Below are positions 55,368 to 63,721 of a stretch of 64,000 nucleotides of DNA, in pieces. The notes beneath the pieces are model-generated. The model was given only the letters and a program-made list of their open reading frames with translations. It had not been told where the DNA came from and made no database searches. A program made the translations under genes and the position numbers. Location of the stretch: positions 1,922,001 to 1,986,000 of the forward strand of contig NZ_CP037993.1 in the NCBI RefSeq assembly GCF_004367745.1. Reading direction: 5' to 3'. The stretch comes from Herbaspirillum huttiense. Lineage in GTDB: Bacteria > Pseudomonadota > Gammaproteobacteria > Burkholderiales > Burkholderiaceae_D. How positions within the stretch are numbered: the first letter of the stretch is position 1; each line of letters starts with the position of its first letter.

Positions 55368-56078
55368 TCAGTCGGTGATGAGTGCGGCCAGTTGTGCGCA
55401 TAGCGCGGCATCCTGCGCGCTGCGTTCGCTGACGCGATGATCCACCCCCGGCAGGTCGACGATGCGGCAGTCGCTGGCCGAGCTGGCGTGCTGGCGGATC
55501 AGTTCGGCGATCTCGGCCGGGATGACGGCATCCTCGCTGGCGCGGATCAGGGTGAGCCGTCCGCGATAAGCACGGATCATCTGCAGCACTTCGGCATCCC
55601 GCCAGCTGTGCGGGCGCCGCAAGGCCGCGCTGAAGGCCGGCCCGAAAGGCAACATGAAGGCGGCACCATCATAGAGCGCACCGACCAGCGTGACGACATG
55701 GGTGATCTGGTTCTGCGCCCGGCAGGCCAGGCGCAGGGCGATTTCGCCGCTCATGCTCACGCCCACGACGGTGCGCGGCGAGACGGTGAGGCGGTCCAGC
55801 GCGGCTTGTGCTTCGTCCAGACGTTTGGACAGGGAATTGGGCAGCAGGGCACTGCTTTGCCCATGGCCGGAAAAGTCGATGGCGGCACTGGCGCAGCCTC
55901 GTGCCGCAAGGGCCTGCCGCAGTGGCCATTGGCGCTGCCGGTCCCCTTGCCCGGCGCCGTGCAGCACCAGTATATGAACGGGCTGGCCGGGCGCGCTGCG
56001 CAGAATATCGGCCGCCAGCGTTTCGGCGCCCGCCGCCAGGGCCAGTTCTTCACGCGGGCAGGGATAGGGCGCGGACAC
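55368..56078 (-). CDS. Alpha/beta hydrolase
   Basis: A hydrolase of about 236 residues: oxyanion-type VHILVLHGAGQGDRQRQW, FSGHGQSSAL, nucleophile elbow VVGVSMSGEIALRLACR, acid in LTLIRASEDAVIPAEIAELI, and catalytic His in DLPGVDHRVSERS. The proposed start is a GTG at 56078, five bases from the stop of the cyclase gene; the longest frame starts at 56147 but would overlap the cyclase by 65 bp. It is likely co-transcribed with the cyclase. Substrate unknown. Confidence 0.85.
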   Translation of the reverse strand: MSAPYPCPREELALAAGAETLAADILRSAPGQPVHILVLHGAGQGDRQRQWPLRQALAARGCASAAIDFSGHGQSSALLPNSLSKRLDEAQAALDRLTVSPRTVVGVSMSGEIALRLACRAQNQITHVVTLVGALYDGAAFMLPFGPAFSAALRRPHSWRDAEVLQMIRAYRGRLTLIRASEDAVIPAEIAELIRQHASSASDCRIVDLPGVDHRVSERSAQDAALCAQLAALITD

Positions 56079-56082
56079 GTTT

Positions 56083-57582
56083 TCAGTCGTCCGGATGACG
56101 GCGTTCGAGGCCTGGCGTGCTGGCGTAATAATGGCGTTTTGCTTCATACATCAGGCTGTCGGCCCGCTGCACGACCTGTTCCAGACGCTCGCCGGGAACG
56201 CCGGTAGCCGCGCCCATCGACAGGCTCAGGGGGACACCCGAGTAGTATTGATTGTTCACTTCGACCAGTTTCTGGATCTGGTCCATCAGCAACTGGCAGC
56301 CGCGCTCGTCGGTGGCCGGCAGCAGGATGGCGAATTCGTCACCGCCGGTGCGCGCCACGCTGCAGGGACGTTCCACCGCCTTGCCCAGCACTTCGCCCAC
56401 GCGGCGCAGCAGGGCGTCGCCGGTGGCGTGGCCCAGCTCGTCGTTGACGTCCTTCAGGCCATTGAGATCGGCCACGATCACGCTGACCGGGAAGGGACCC
56501 TTGCGCTCCAGGCGGTTCAGTTCATCGACCATGTAGGCACGGTTGTGCAGCTTGGTCAGTTCATCGTGCTTGCCGAGGAATTCCAGATAGGCTTCGGCCT
56601 TTTTGCGGGCGGTGATGTCGGTGAGCGCCACCAGCACCAGGTCCCAGTTTTTCTCGTGACCGGGGAAGACAGAAAACTGCAGATGGACGTGAAGGGTTTC
56701 ACCGGTCAGCGAGTAGTTCACCACCTCGCGGTGGTGCAGCAGGTTGCCGTTCCACAGCTCGATCAACTGTTCGTTGAAATGCGGACGCATGTCGTCGCGG
56801 AACACGTCGGACAGCCGCGAGAGCAGGGTGGCCTTGTCCGGGGCAGCGAACATGGACAGTGTCTGCAGGTTCACATCGATGACGCGGATTTCCTGCATGC
56901 AGCGCTCCACGAATTCCGGATGCACATCCGTGAAGGTGCGGAAATCGGTGATGCCGATGCGGTGCAGGTCGTCGAAGAGGCGCTTGACCGCGCTGAAATC
57001 TTCCACCCACAGGGAAATGGGTGAATATTCGAACAGGCCGCGCGCATAGTTTTCGCTGCGGGAAAGCTTCTTGCGGGCCGTCTCGCGCTCGGTGACGTTC
57101 TCGATGGCCAGCAGCACGTAATCCCAGCTCTCTTCGCTGCCGGGCATGATGCGCCCGGAGAGCTGGATGTCCAGCCGCTTGCCGCCCAGGGTGTAGTTGA
57201 CGGTATAGCTGGAGAAGGTCGTGCCGCCATTCCACAGCTGCACCATCTCATCGATGAAGGTGTCGAGCATGTCATCCCGGAAGATCTTGTCCAGGTTGGC
57301 CACCAGGTGCGCCAGGTCGCGCGCTTCATACCATTCCAGGGTGCGCCGGTTGACGTCGACCACGCGGATCTGCATGGCACAGGCCTGGGCGCGGCTGGGG
57401 TCCGCGGTCAGATAGCTGCGCAGGTCGGTCACGCCGTCGGCGCGCCACTGGTCGAACAGGCGCTTCAGGCCGCTGTAGTCCTCTTTCCATAAGGAAACGG
57501 GCGTCAGGTCGAAGGTCTCTTGTTCGGAAAGGGCCGGGATGGAAGCCGGAACGGAGCGGGCGAGGGAGGATTCGTTCTGCAT
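56083..57582 (-). CDS. Diguanylate cyclase with two tandem PAS domains
   Basis: A 499-residue cytoplasmic protein. Two PAS-type units in tandem are similar to each other: residues about 30-165 (LFDQWRADGVTDLRSYLTAD; LWNGGTTFSSYTVNYTLGGK) and about 190-325 (LFDDLHRIGITDFRTFTDVH; LWNGNLLHHREVVNYSLTGE). A GGDEF domain follows (active site RTGGDEFAILL; VSVIVADLNGLKDVNDELGH). It would make cyclic-di-GMP. No RxxD inhibitory site is obvious just before the GGDEF motif. No membrane segment, so it senses a cytoplasmic signal. Confidence 0.93.
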   Translation of the reverse strand: MQNESSLARSVPASIPALSEQETFDLTPVSLWKEDYSGLKRLFDQWRADGVTDLRSYLTADPSRAQACAMQIRVVDVNRRTLEWYEARDLAHLVANLDKIFRDDMLDTFIDEMVQLWNGGTTFSSYTVNYTLGGKRLDIQLSGRIMPGSEESWDYVLLAIENVTERETARKKLSRSENYARGLFEYSPISLWVEDFSAVKRLFDDLHRIGITDFRTFTDVHPEFVERCMQEIRVIDVNLQTLSMFAAPDKATLLSRLSDVFRDDMRPHFNEQLIELWNGNLLHHREVVNYSLTGETLHVHLQFSVFPGHEKNWDLVLVALTDITARKKAEAYLEFLGKHDELTKLHNRAYMVDELNRLERKGPFPVSVIVADLNGLKDVNDELGHATGDALLRRVGEVLGKAVERPCSVARTGGDEFAILLPATDERGCQLLMDQIQKLVEVNNQYYSGVPLSLSMGAATGVPGERLEQVVQRADSLMYEAKRHYYASTPGLERRHPDD

Positions 57583-57583
57583 G

Positions 57584-57613
57584 ACACTTCATCTTTTGCT
57601 GATGATGAAGTGT
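57584..57613 (-). promoter_or_regulatory. Inverted repeat at the cyclase start site
   Basis: A perfect 10-bp inverted repeat (acacttcatc / gatgaagtgt, 10-base loop) ends one base before the cyclase ATG. Its 3' arm on the mRNA contains the only GAAG-like ribosome site, so the hairpin could hide it; it could equally be an operator. Confidence 0.5.
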
Positions 57614-57761
57614 AATAGTTTTACGGAAACTGCTGCAGCTCTTCCATCGCCCGTTCACCTCGTTTTGCGCAATTTTATTGCTTGGAAAGCGCGGATGATG
57701 CGAACTTGTTAACTAAAAGTTAACTTTCATCAACTCATCCGTCTGCCCGTGGCCAGGTGGC

Positions 57762-58115
57762 TCAACGGCCAGAACCGCATTCCGCTGCGGTCCTTGCGCC
57801 CCGCGGACTGCGCAACAAGGCCACCAAGGGCGCAAACCATGCCTGCGCTACCGGACGCAGGCACAGCAGTTCACCCTCGTGCGTGGCCAGCACACCGATC
57901 CAGCCCTCGTGCGCCAGCACCATCCTTTCTCCGTCGCTCAGCCGGGTCTGGCGGCTCACCAGACGGTCCGCCTGCCATTGCGCCGATTCGGTCACGCGCA
58001 CTTGCGGCGCCTGGCACAGCAGCTGGCTGCCGGCAGGCAGCCAGAGTTGCAGATGCTGTCCGGCGGCCAGTGACAGGACCTGGGTGGTGGTGGGGGCGGT
58101 CAGCGGGGCGGGCAT
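57762..58115 (-). CDS. DUF2917 protein
   Basis: A 117-residue protein matching DUF2917: LSLAAGQHLQLWLPAGSQLL then APQVRVTESAQWQADRLV and LSDGERMVLAHEGWIGVLAT, a small cupin-like beta fold. Function unknown. It is divergent from the second MocR regulator over 164 bp, a pairing that suggests the regulator controls it. Confidence 0.82.
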   Translation of the reverse strand: MPAPLTAPTTTQVLSLAAGQHLQLWLPAGSQLLCQAPQVRVTESAQWQADRLVSRQTRLSDGERMVLAHEGWIGVLATHEGELLCLRPVAQAWFAPLVALLRSPRGARTAAECGSGR

Positions 58116-58279
58116 GGTGTTCTCCTTGTTGAATGGGCCAGCCTGCAGTCTAGGGAGGGCGGCGCGGCGACAACAGGCACAGGAAAATTCACTCTGCTGC
58201 GTAACAGGCTGCAGCTTTTTGCTCTGTTACCCCTGCTTTTCGCCTACTCTGTATCTGTTCTGGTTTCGTCCTCACGAAG

Positions 58280-59821
58280 ATGATGACTGTTATGGATACC
58301 CGCCTGCACCTCCCCGACACGACGCCCGCGGCACCGCCGCCGGCCACCGCACCGGCGGCCCTTGCCGCCAACCCCGACAACGGACGCCAGCCCCTGTACC
58401 GGCGTCTGGCCGAGCATTATCAAGGAGCCATCCAGTCCGGCACCCTGGTGGCTGGCGACCGCATGCCCTCGGTGCGCGACCTGATGCGCCAGCACCAGGT
58501 GAGCCTGTCGACCGCCCTGCAGACGCTGCGCCATATGGAAGAGGGCGGCTGGCTGGAAGCGCGTCCGCGTTCCGGCTACTTCGTGCGCCAGCCGCGCCGC
58601 TCGGCGATCCGTCCGGTGCAGGAGCCCAAGAGCCTGATGGCCATCGATCCCGAGCAATATGCGGGCATCCACGAAAAGGTCTCCAAGTACATCGCCCTGC
58701 GCCAGAGCGGGGCACCGCGCATCGACCTGTCCGGCATGACCTGTGCGCCCGAGCTCTATGCGGTGGAAACCCTGAAACAGGCCGCCATGCGTGCCCTGCG
58801 CGAGCGCCCCGAACTGCTCACCAGCGCCATGCCGCACAACGGCAATGCTACCTTCCGCCAGGCAGTGGCACGGCGTGCATTGCATCACGGCATGCGTATC
58901 GATCATGAAGAAGTGGTGGTCACGCACGGCTGCATCGAGGCGCTCAACCTTGCCCTGCGCGCGGTGGCCGGGCCGGGCGACACGATCGCGGTGGAGTCGC
59001 CGACTTACTTCGGCCTGCTGCAGGCACTGGAAAACCTCGGCATGAAGGCGCTGGAAATCCCGACCAGCCCGCACACCGGCATCTCGGTAGAAGCGCTGGA
59101 ACTGGCCGTGCGCACCTACGGCAACATCAAGGGCGTGGTGGTGGTGCCCAACCTGCAGAATCCGCTGGGCTGCATCATGCCCGACGAGCACAAGGACAAG
59201 CTGGTACGCCTGTGTGAAGAATTGCGCCTGCCCCTGATCGAAGACGACGCCTATACCGAGCTGGCCGACGGCAACGTGCCGCCCTCCAGCCTCAAGAGCC
59301 GCGACCGCAGCGGCAATGTGATCTATTGCGCGTCGCTCAACAAGGTGCTGGCCCCCGGCATGCGGCTGGGCTGGATGAATGGCGGGCGCTGGCATGAGCG
59401 GGTCAAGATGCTCAAGTTCACCCACACCCGCGCCAACGAGGAATGGACCCAGGTCACCGCCGCCGACTTCATCGCCAGCCCCGCCTATGACCGCCATCTG
59501 CGCCGCCTGCGCCAGTTGCTCAAGGAACAGCGTGAACGCATGGCCGAATCGATCGCAGCCTATTTCCCGGAAGGTACGCGCCTGAATGTGCCCAATGGCG
59601 GCGTCGGGCTGTGGGTGGAGCTGCCGGCGCAGGTCTGCTCGCAGCAGTTGTTCGAGCGGGCGCTGCTGGAGGGCGTGGGTGTGTCGCCGGGGGCCATCTT
59701 CTCCAATTCCAACCGCTACGGTCACTTCCTGCGCATCTGCTGCGGCCATCCCTTCACCCGCGAACTCGACCAGGCCCTGCGCCGCCTGGGCAGCATCGGG
59801 CACAGCCTGGCTTTCCTGTAG
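58280..59821 (+). CDS. MocR/GntR-type regulator with aminotransferase domain
   Basis: A 513-residue regulator: Ala/Pro-rich N-terminus, GntR winged helix at about 38-105 (PLYRRLAEHYQGAIQSGTLV, AGDRMPSVRDLMRQHQVS, SGYFVRQ), and a PLP domain with Lys355 in CASLNKVLAPG, VVPNLQNPLG and the canonical acidic LIEDDAY. Unlike the first MocR in this window, the PLP-binding aspartate is retained. It is similar to the other one in size and domain order. Start 58280, with alternatives at 58283 and 58292. Confidence 0.92.
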   Translation: MMTVMDTRLHLPDTTPAAPPPATAPAALAANPDNGRQPLYRRLAEHYQGAIQSGTLVAGDRMPSVRDLMRQHQVSLSTALQTLRHMEEGGWLEARPRSGYFVRQPRRSAIRPVQEPKSLMAIDPEQYAGIHEKVSKYIALRQSGAPRIDLSGMTCAPELYAVETLKQAAMRALRERPELLTSAMPHNGNATFRQAVARRALHHGMRIDHEEVVVTHGCIEALNLALRAVAGPGDTIAVESPTYFGLLQALENLGMKALEIPTSPHTGISVEALELAVRTYGNIKGVVVVPNLQNPLGCIMPDEHKDKLVRLCEELRLPLIEDDAYTELADGNVPPSSLKSRDRSGNVIYCASLNKVLAPGMRLGWMNGGRWHERVKMLKFTHTRANEEWTQVTAADFIASPAYDRHLRRLRQLLKEQRERMAESIAAYFPEGTRLNVPNGGVGLWVELPAQVCSQQLFERALLEGVGVSPGAIFSNSNRYGHFLRICCGHPFTRELDQALRRLGSIGHSLAFL

Positions 59822-59951
59822 AGCTTGGCAAGCTTTCAGGAGAATCAGGCATTGCCCGAAAGGGCAGTCTGCTGCAGACTTGTAAAGACAATGTAAAGAG
59901 CGCCGGACTTTTCGTCCGGTGCCTCCATGCGCTTTACGAGGGGAGCCGTTC

Positions 59952-61283
59952 ATGCCTGAGCCGCAGACTACGCAGATCCAGCCACCGCACGCAGTCCGCC
60001 TGAACGCGGCCATCGATGCCCACATGGCGGGCCGCCGCGAAGAAGCCCGCGCCATCTACGAAGCCGTGCTGGAAGACGATCCCATCGAGCCGGTCGCCTT
60101 GCACTTCTACGGCATCTGGCTGCACCAGGCCGGACGCCATGCCGAGGCGCTGGACAAGCTGGAACTCTCCAGTGCGCTGGAACCCGAGAATGCCGCCTGG
60201 CACAACGACCTGGGCAATGTCCTGTTTGCGCTGGGCGAGCTGGACGGTGCTGCGCAGGCGTATGGTGCGGCGCTGGAAGCCGCGCCCGCAGATCACACGA
60301 TCTGGAACAACCTGGGGGCCACGCACATGCAGCGGGGCCGCAATGAGGAGGCCATTGCCGCCTTCCAGCGTGCGGTGGAGATCGCCCCCGAATTCCTGCC
60401 GGCGCTGCTGCACCTGGGCAATCTCTTCGAGGCTGCCGGCGACAAGATGCAGGCTTCGCACTATCAGTGCCGCGCCTACGTGTTACCGCCGATGGAAGGC
60501 AAGTCCTGGGAGATGGTCGGCATTTCCTTCTACTTCCTCGGCCGCCTGGAAGAAGCTGCAGAAGCCTATCGCGCCTGGCTGGCCAGCGAACCCGACAATC
60601 CGATTGCGGCCCACATGCTGGCCGCCTGCTCGCAATTGGATGTCCCCACGCGTGCCTCGGATCGTTACCTCGAATCGCACTTCGACCGCTACGCCGAGAC
60701 GTTTGAAACCAATTTGCTGCACAGCCTCGGCTATCGCGGCCCCAGCCTGATCGGGCAGGGCGTGGGCCTGGTCACGCAGGCGGCGCGCCAGTTTGCCACC
60801 ATCGACATCGGTTGCGGGACCGGGCTGTGCGGGACCTATTTGCGGCCTTATTCGCAGCATCTGACCGGCGTGGACCTGGCCGGCAAGATGCTGGAAAAGG
60901 CCGCGGCCACCGGCCACTACGATCAACTGGAAAAGGCCGAGATCACCGACTACCTCCTGCGTCATCCGCAAAGCTGCGACCTGGTCACGGCGGCGGATAC
61001 GATGATCTATTTCGGGGATCTGGAGAATGTGTTCAAGGCGGTTGCTGCTGTCTTGAAACCGGGCGGGTACTTCGTCTTCACGGTGGAGGTGCTCACGCCC
61101 CAGGACGGGGTGGAGCAAGGCCATCGGCTGCATGCCAGCGGACGCTACCGCCATGGCCGCGATTACGTGCATGCGCTGCTGCAGGCGCAGGGCATGGAGC
61201 CGCTGCATCAGCGTGATGAAGTATTGCGCGAGGAAGTGCGCCAGCCAGTGGCCGGCATGCTGTTCGTGGCGCGCCGGCAGTGA
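59952..61283 (+). CDS. TPR-repeat methyltransferase
   Basis: A 443-residue cytoplasmic protein. Residues about 20-230 are tetratricopeptide repeats (AEALDKLELSSALEPENAAW; LGNVLFALGELDGAAQAYGA; LGATHMQRGRNEEAIAAFQR). The C-terminal about 200 residues are a class I SAM methyltransferase (motif I TIDIGCGTGLCGTYLRPY; VDLAGKMLEKAAATGHYDQL; DLVTAADTMIYFGDLENVF; VLKPGGYFVFTVEV). GGGGAG sits just before the start 59952; an upstream in-frame ATG at 59919 is rejected. Target unknown; the TPR part likely recruits a protein substrate. Confidence 0.9.
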   Translation: MPEPQTTQIQPPHAVRLNAAIDAHMAGRREEARAIYEAVLEDDPIEPVALHFYGIWLHQAGRHAEALDKLELSSALEPENAAWHNDLGNVLFALGELDGAAQAYGAALEAAPADHTIWNNLGATHMQRGRNEEAIAAFQRAVEIAPEFLPALLHLGNLFEAAGDKMQASHYQCRAYVLPPMEGKSWEMVGISFYFLGRLEEAAEAYRAWLASEPDNPIAAHMLAACSQLDVPTRASDRYLESHFDRYAETFETNLLHSLGYRGPSLIGQGVGLVTQAARQFATIDIGCGTGLCGTYLRPYSQHLTGVDLAGKMLEKAAATGHYDQLEKAEITDYLLRHPQSCDLVTAADTMIYFGDLENVFKAVAAVLKPGGYFVFTVEVLTPQDGVEQGHRLHASGRYRHGRDYVHALLQAQGMEPLHQRDEVLREEVRQPVAGMLFVARRQ

Positions 61284-61311
61284 AGCGACGCGCCACGAGG
61301 GACGGCATCGG

Positions 61312-62235
61312 TCAGGCTGCGGCCTTGAGCGCCGCTTCCACCTGTTCGCGCCGAGGGATGGGGTCCACTGCGCCGTAGCCGGTGGTCGAGAGGGCGGCCG
61401 CGACGTTGGCATAGCGCGCTGCCTGGAAGGGATCGCGCCCGGCCATCAGCTCGGCCATGAAGGCCCCGCCAAAACAGTCCCCCGCGCCCGTCGCATCCAG
61501 CGCCTGCACCGGATAGGGCGAGACCACGCGGCGCTCCTGGCGGGTAGCTACATAGCAGCCTTCATGGCCCAGCTTGAAGGCCACCAGCTTCACACCGTAA
61601 TCCAGCAGGTGATCGACGATGGCGTCCCGGTCATCGAGTCCGGTCAGCATCGATACATCTTCCCAGCTCGGCAGGCAGACATCGCACAGGCGGAAGGCCT
61701 CGGCCATTTTCGCCTGTGCGCGTTCCAGCGGCCATAAACGCAGCCGCAGGTTGGTGTCGAGCGAGGTGGTCACGCCGGCGGCGCGCGCATGCGTCATGGC
61801 GGCCAGTCCGGCGTCGCAGGCGCTCTCGCTGATGGCCAGGCTGATGCCTGACAGGTGCAGGGCACCCGCAGCGGCGATGGCTTGCAAAGGCAAGTCGCCC
61901 ACGGTGTAGCGGCTGGCTGCCGAGCCGGCGCGGCGATAGTGGAAGTGATGCCCCTGATCGTCGTGCGTGACGAAGTACAGGCCGGTGCTGCCATTGGCTT
62001 GCACCGCCACATGCTGTACGTCGACCTGCTCGCGCTGCCATAGCGCCAGCAGGTCCTGGCCGAAGTGGTCGTCCCCCACGGCGCTGACATAGCCCGACGC
62101 GGCACCCTGGCGGGCTGCCGCGATGGCGAAGTTGGAGGTGTCGCCGCCAAAACCCTGCAGGTACTGGCGCGGCGTGTCGATACGCTGGTTGAATTCGACC
62201 ATGGCTTCGCCGTAGGCGAGGATGGGTTTGTTCAT
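61312..62235 (-). CDS. kdgK: 2-dehydro-3-deoxygluconokinase-like PfkB kinase
   Basis: A 307-residue sugar kinase. N-terminal GEAMVEFN, substrate region GGDTSNFAIAAARQG, mid FHYRRAGSAASRY, and the PfkB signature DATGAGDCFGGAFMAELMAG with the catalytic Asp. This fits KdgK of the Entner-Doudoroff/uronate pathway. It lies 35 bp after the deaminase on the same strand; the pairing with a D-amino-acid enzyme under an RpiR regulator is not the standard uronate layout, so a related substrate is possible. Confidence 0.88.
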   Translation of the reverse strand: MNKPILAYGEAMVEFNQRIDTPRQYLQGFGGDTSNFAIAAARQGAASGYVSAVGDDHFGQDLLALWQREQVDVQHVAVQANGSTGLYFVTHDDQGHHFHYRRAGSAASRYTVGDLPLQAIAAAGALHLSGISLAISESACDAGLAAMTHARAAGVTTSLDTNLRLRLWPLERAQAKMAEAFRLCDVCLPSWEDVSMLTGLDDRDAIVDHLLDYGVKLVAFKLGHEGCYVATRQERRVVSPYPVQALDATGAGDCFGGAFMAELMAGRDPFQAARYANVAAALSTTGYGAVDPIPRREQVEAALKAAA

Positions 62236-62270
62236 GTGCTGTTCTTTCGCTCTTCTTTCCCGGGCATCGA

Positions 62271-63563
62271 TCAGAAGAAGGTCTGCACGATGTCGGTCAC
62301 ATCGAAACGCTGGTCCACGACGACCAGGTGACGCCACTTGTCGAAGGTCAGGCAGGGGTGGGAGATGTCGAAGGCGATCATGTCGCCGACCTGGATATCG
62401 TCGCCCTCGGCAATCTTCAGGTAGGCGTGCTGGTCCATCATGCCGGTCACTTCCCAGTGCGCCGGGGTGGCTTGCGGCTGGGTATCCTGGCCCGGGCGGA
62501 AGCGCGTGACCGGGGCCGGCAGGCCGGCATCGAAAGCGGCATCGCGCTTGCCCAGGGCGATGATGGCCTTGTCGGCCTCGGGGATGGATTGCACGTAGGC
62601 CCACAGCTGCAGCGCCGGCTGCAGCTGGCTGCGCATGCTGTGCGCCACCGGATTGCGGACCTGGATCTGCGATTGCGCGGCACGATAGATGCCCACGTCA
62701 TGGGTGAGATAGCAGCCCGGACGCAGCACCACGTCCAGCGCGGCACCGATGTCGGCCTGGCCGAATTCCTCGGCGACCACGTCGTACCAGGCCGAACCAG
62801 CCCCGGTCAGGATCGCCGGGCCCTGCGCCAGGCGGCGTGCCAGTTGGCCTTGCGCGGAAAGATCCTTCAGGCAGGCTACCGCACGCTGCAGGAAGCGGCG
62901 GATGTCGGCCTCTTCTTTGAGCACACCTTCATAGACCTCCACACCCGCCAGAGCCAGACTGTCCCAGCGCGCAATGGCCGCCAGCACCTCTTGCTGCTGC
63001 GCGTCGTCACGCACGCCGGTGCGGCCGCCTGCGGGGCCCAGTTCCAGCAGGACGTTCAGGGTCTGCTTGCGCTCGGCGAAGAAGCGGCCCAGCTGATCGG
63101 CCAGCGCAGCCGAATCGACCAGGCAGAAGAATTCAAAAGAGGGATCGGCCAGCAACTCCGAAATGATGGCCATGTTGCGCTTGCCCACCAGCTGGTTGGC
63201 CATGATGACGCGGCGCACGCCGTGGTGATAGGCGGCCAGGGTCTGGTGGGCGGTGGCCAGGGTGATGCCCCAGGCGCCGGTATCGAGCTGGCGTGCGAAG
63301 AGCTTGGGGGCCATGGTGGTCTTGCCGTGCGGGGCCAGCTTGACCTGGTATTGGCCGACGAAGTCCTGCATCCACTTCAGGTTGTGGGCGATCTTTTCTT
63401 CATACAACACCGCAGCCGGCAGGCTGATGTCTTCATTGAGCAGGTTCCAGCGCACCTTGCCCGCCTGTTGCGGGGCGAGGGGTTGCGCCAGCGTACCCAG
63501 GCCCTTGTTGAGCGGGTCGATCATGCCGGCCTGAAACTGGCTTTGGTAGTTTGTATCACTCAT
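62271..63563 (-). CDS. DSD1-type PLP amino acid deaminase (D-serine dehydratase-like)
   Basis: A 430-residue enzyme of the alanine-racemase-fold family of eukaryotic-type D-serine dehydratases. PLP lysine in KLAPHGKTTMAPKL; HQTLAAYHHGVRRVIMANQL; ELGPAGGRTGVRD; zinc-binding C-terminal part with FDISHPCLTFDKWR carrying His and Cys. It would deaminate a D- or beta-hydroxy amino acid to a keto acid and ammonia; the exact substrate is not certain. First gene of the pair with kdgK, divergent from the RpiR regulator. Confidence 0.87.
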   Translation of the reverse strand: MSDTNYQSQFQAGMIDPLNKGLGTLAQPLAPQQAGKVRWNLLNEDISLPAAVLYEEKIAHNLKWMQDFVGQYQVKLAPHGKTTMAPKLFARQLDTGAWGITLATAHQTLAAYHHGVRRVIMANQLVGKRNMAIISELLADPSFEFFCLVDSAALADQLGRFFAERKQTLNVLLELGPAGGRTGVRDDAQQQEVLAAIARWDSLALAGVEVYEGVLKEEADIRRFLQRAVACLKDLSAQGQLARRLAQGPAILTGAGSAWYDVVAEEFGQADIGAALDVVLRPGCYLTHDVGIYRAAQSQIQVRNPVAHSMRSQLQPALQLWAYVQSIPEADKAIIALGKRDAAFDAGLPAPVTRFRPGQDTQPQATPAHWEVTGMMDQHAYLKIAEGDDIQVGDMIAFDISHPCLTFDKWRHLVVVDQRFDVTDIVQTFF

Positions 63564-63610
63564 CGCTTTAATTCCTGTGAAATTAGGATTGACGTAATAA
63601 TAGCCTTGAA

Positions 63611-63638
63611 TTTACTATGTTTACGCCGTGTTAGTAAA
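63611..63638. promoter_or_regulatory. Candidate RpiR operator in the divergent promoter
   Basis: Inverted repeat tttacta/tagtaaa (7 bp, 14-base spacer) in the AT-rich 158-bp gap between the deaminase and the RpiR gene. Position suits an operator; the binding protein is inferred. Confidence 0.35.
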
Positions 63639-63721
63639 TAACATAAATTGTTTCCGCGGCACTCTTCCGGGGTCGCTGGTTTGATCGCCCGCCCATTCCC
63701 GCAGACTGAATTTTCCTTCCC

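Noticed and set aside
62236..62604. Upstream extension of the kinase frame
   Set aside because: It overlaps the deaminase coding region and lacks kinase features; MNKPILAYGEA at 62235 is the true start.
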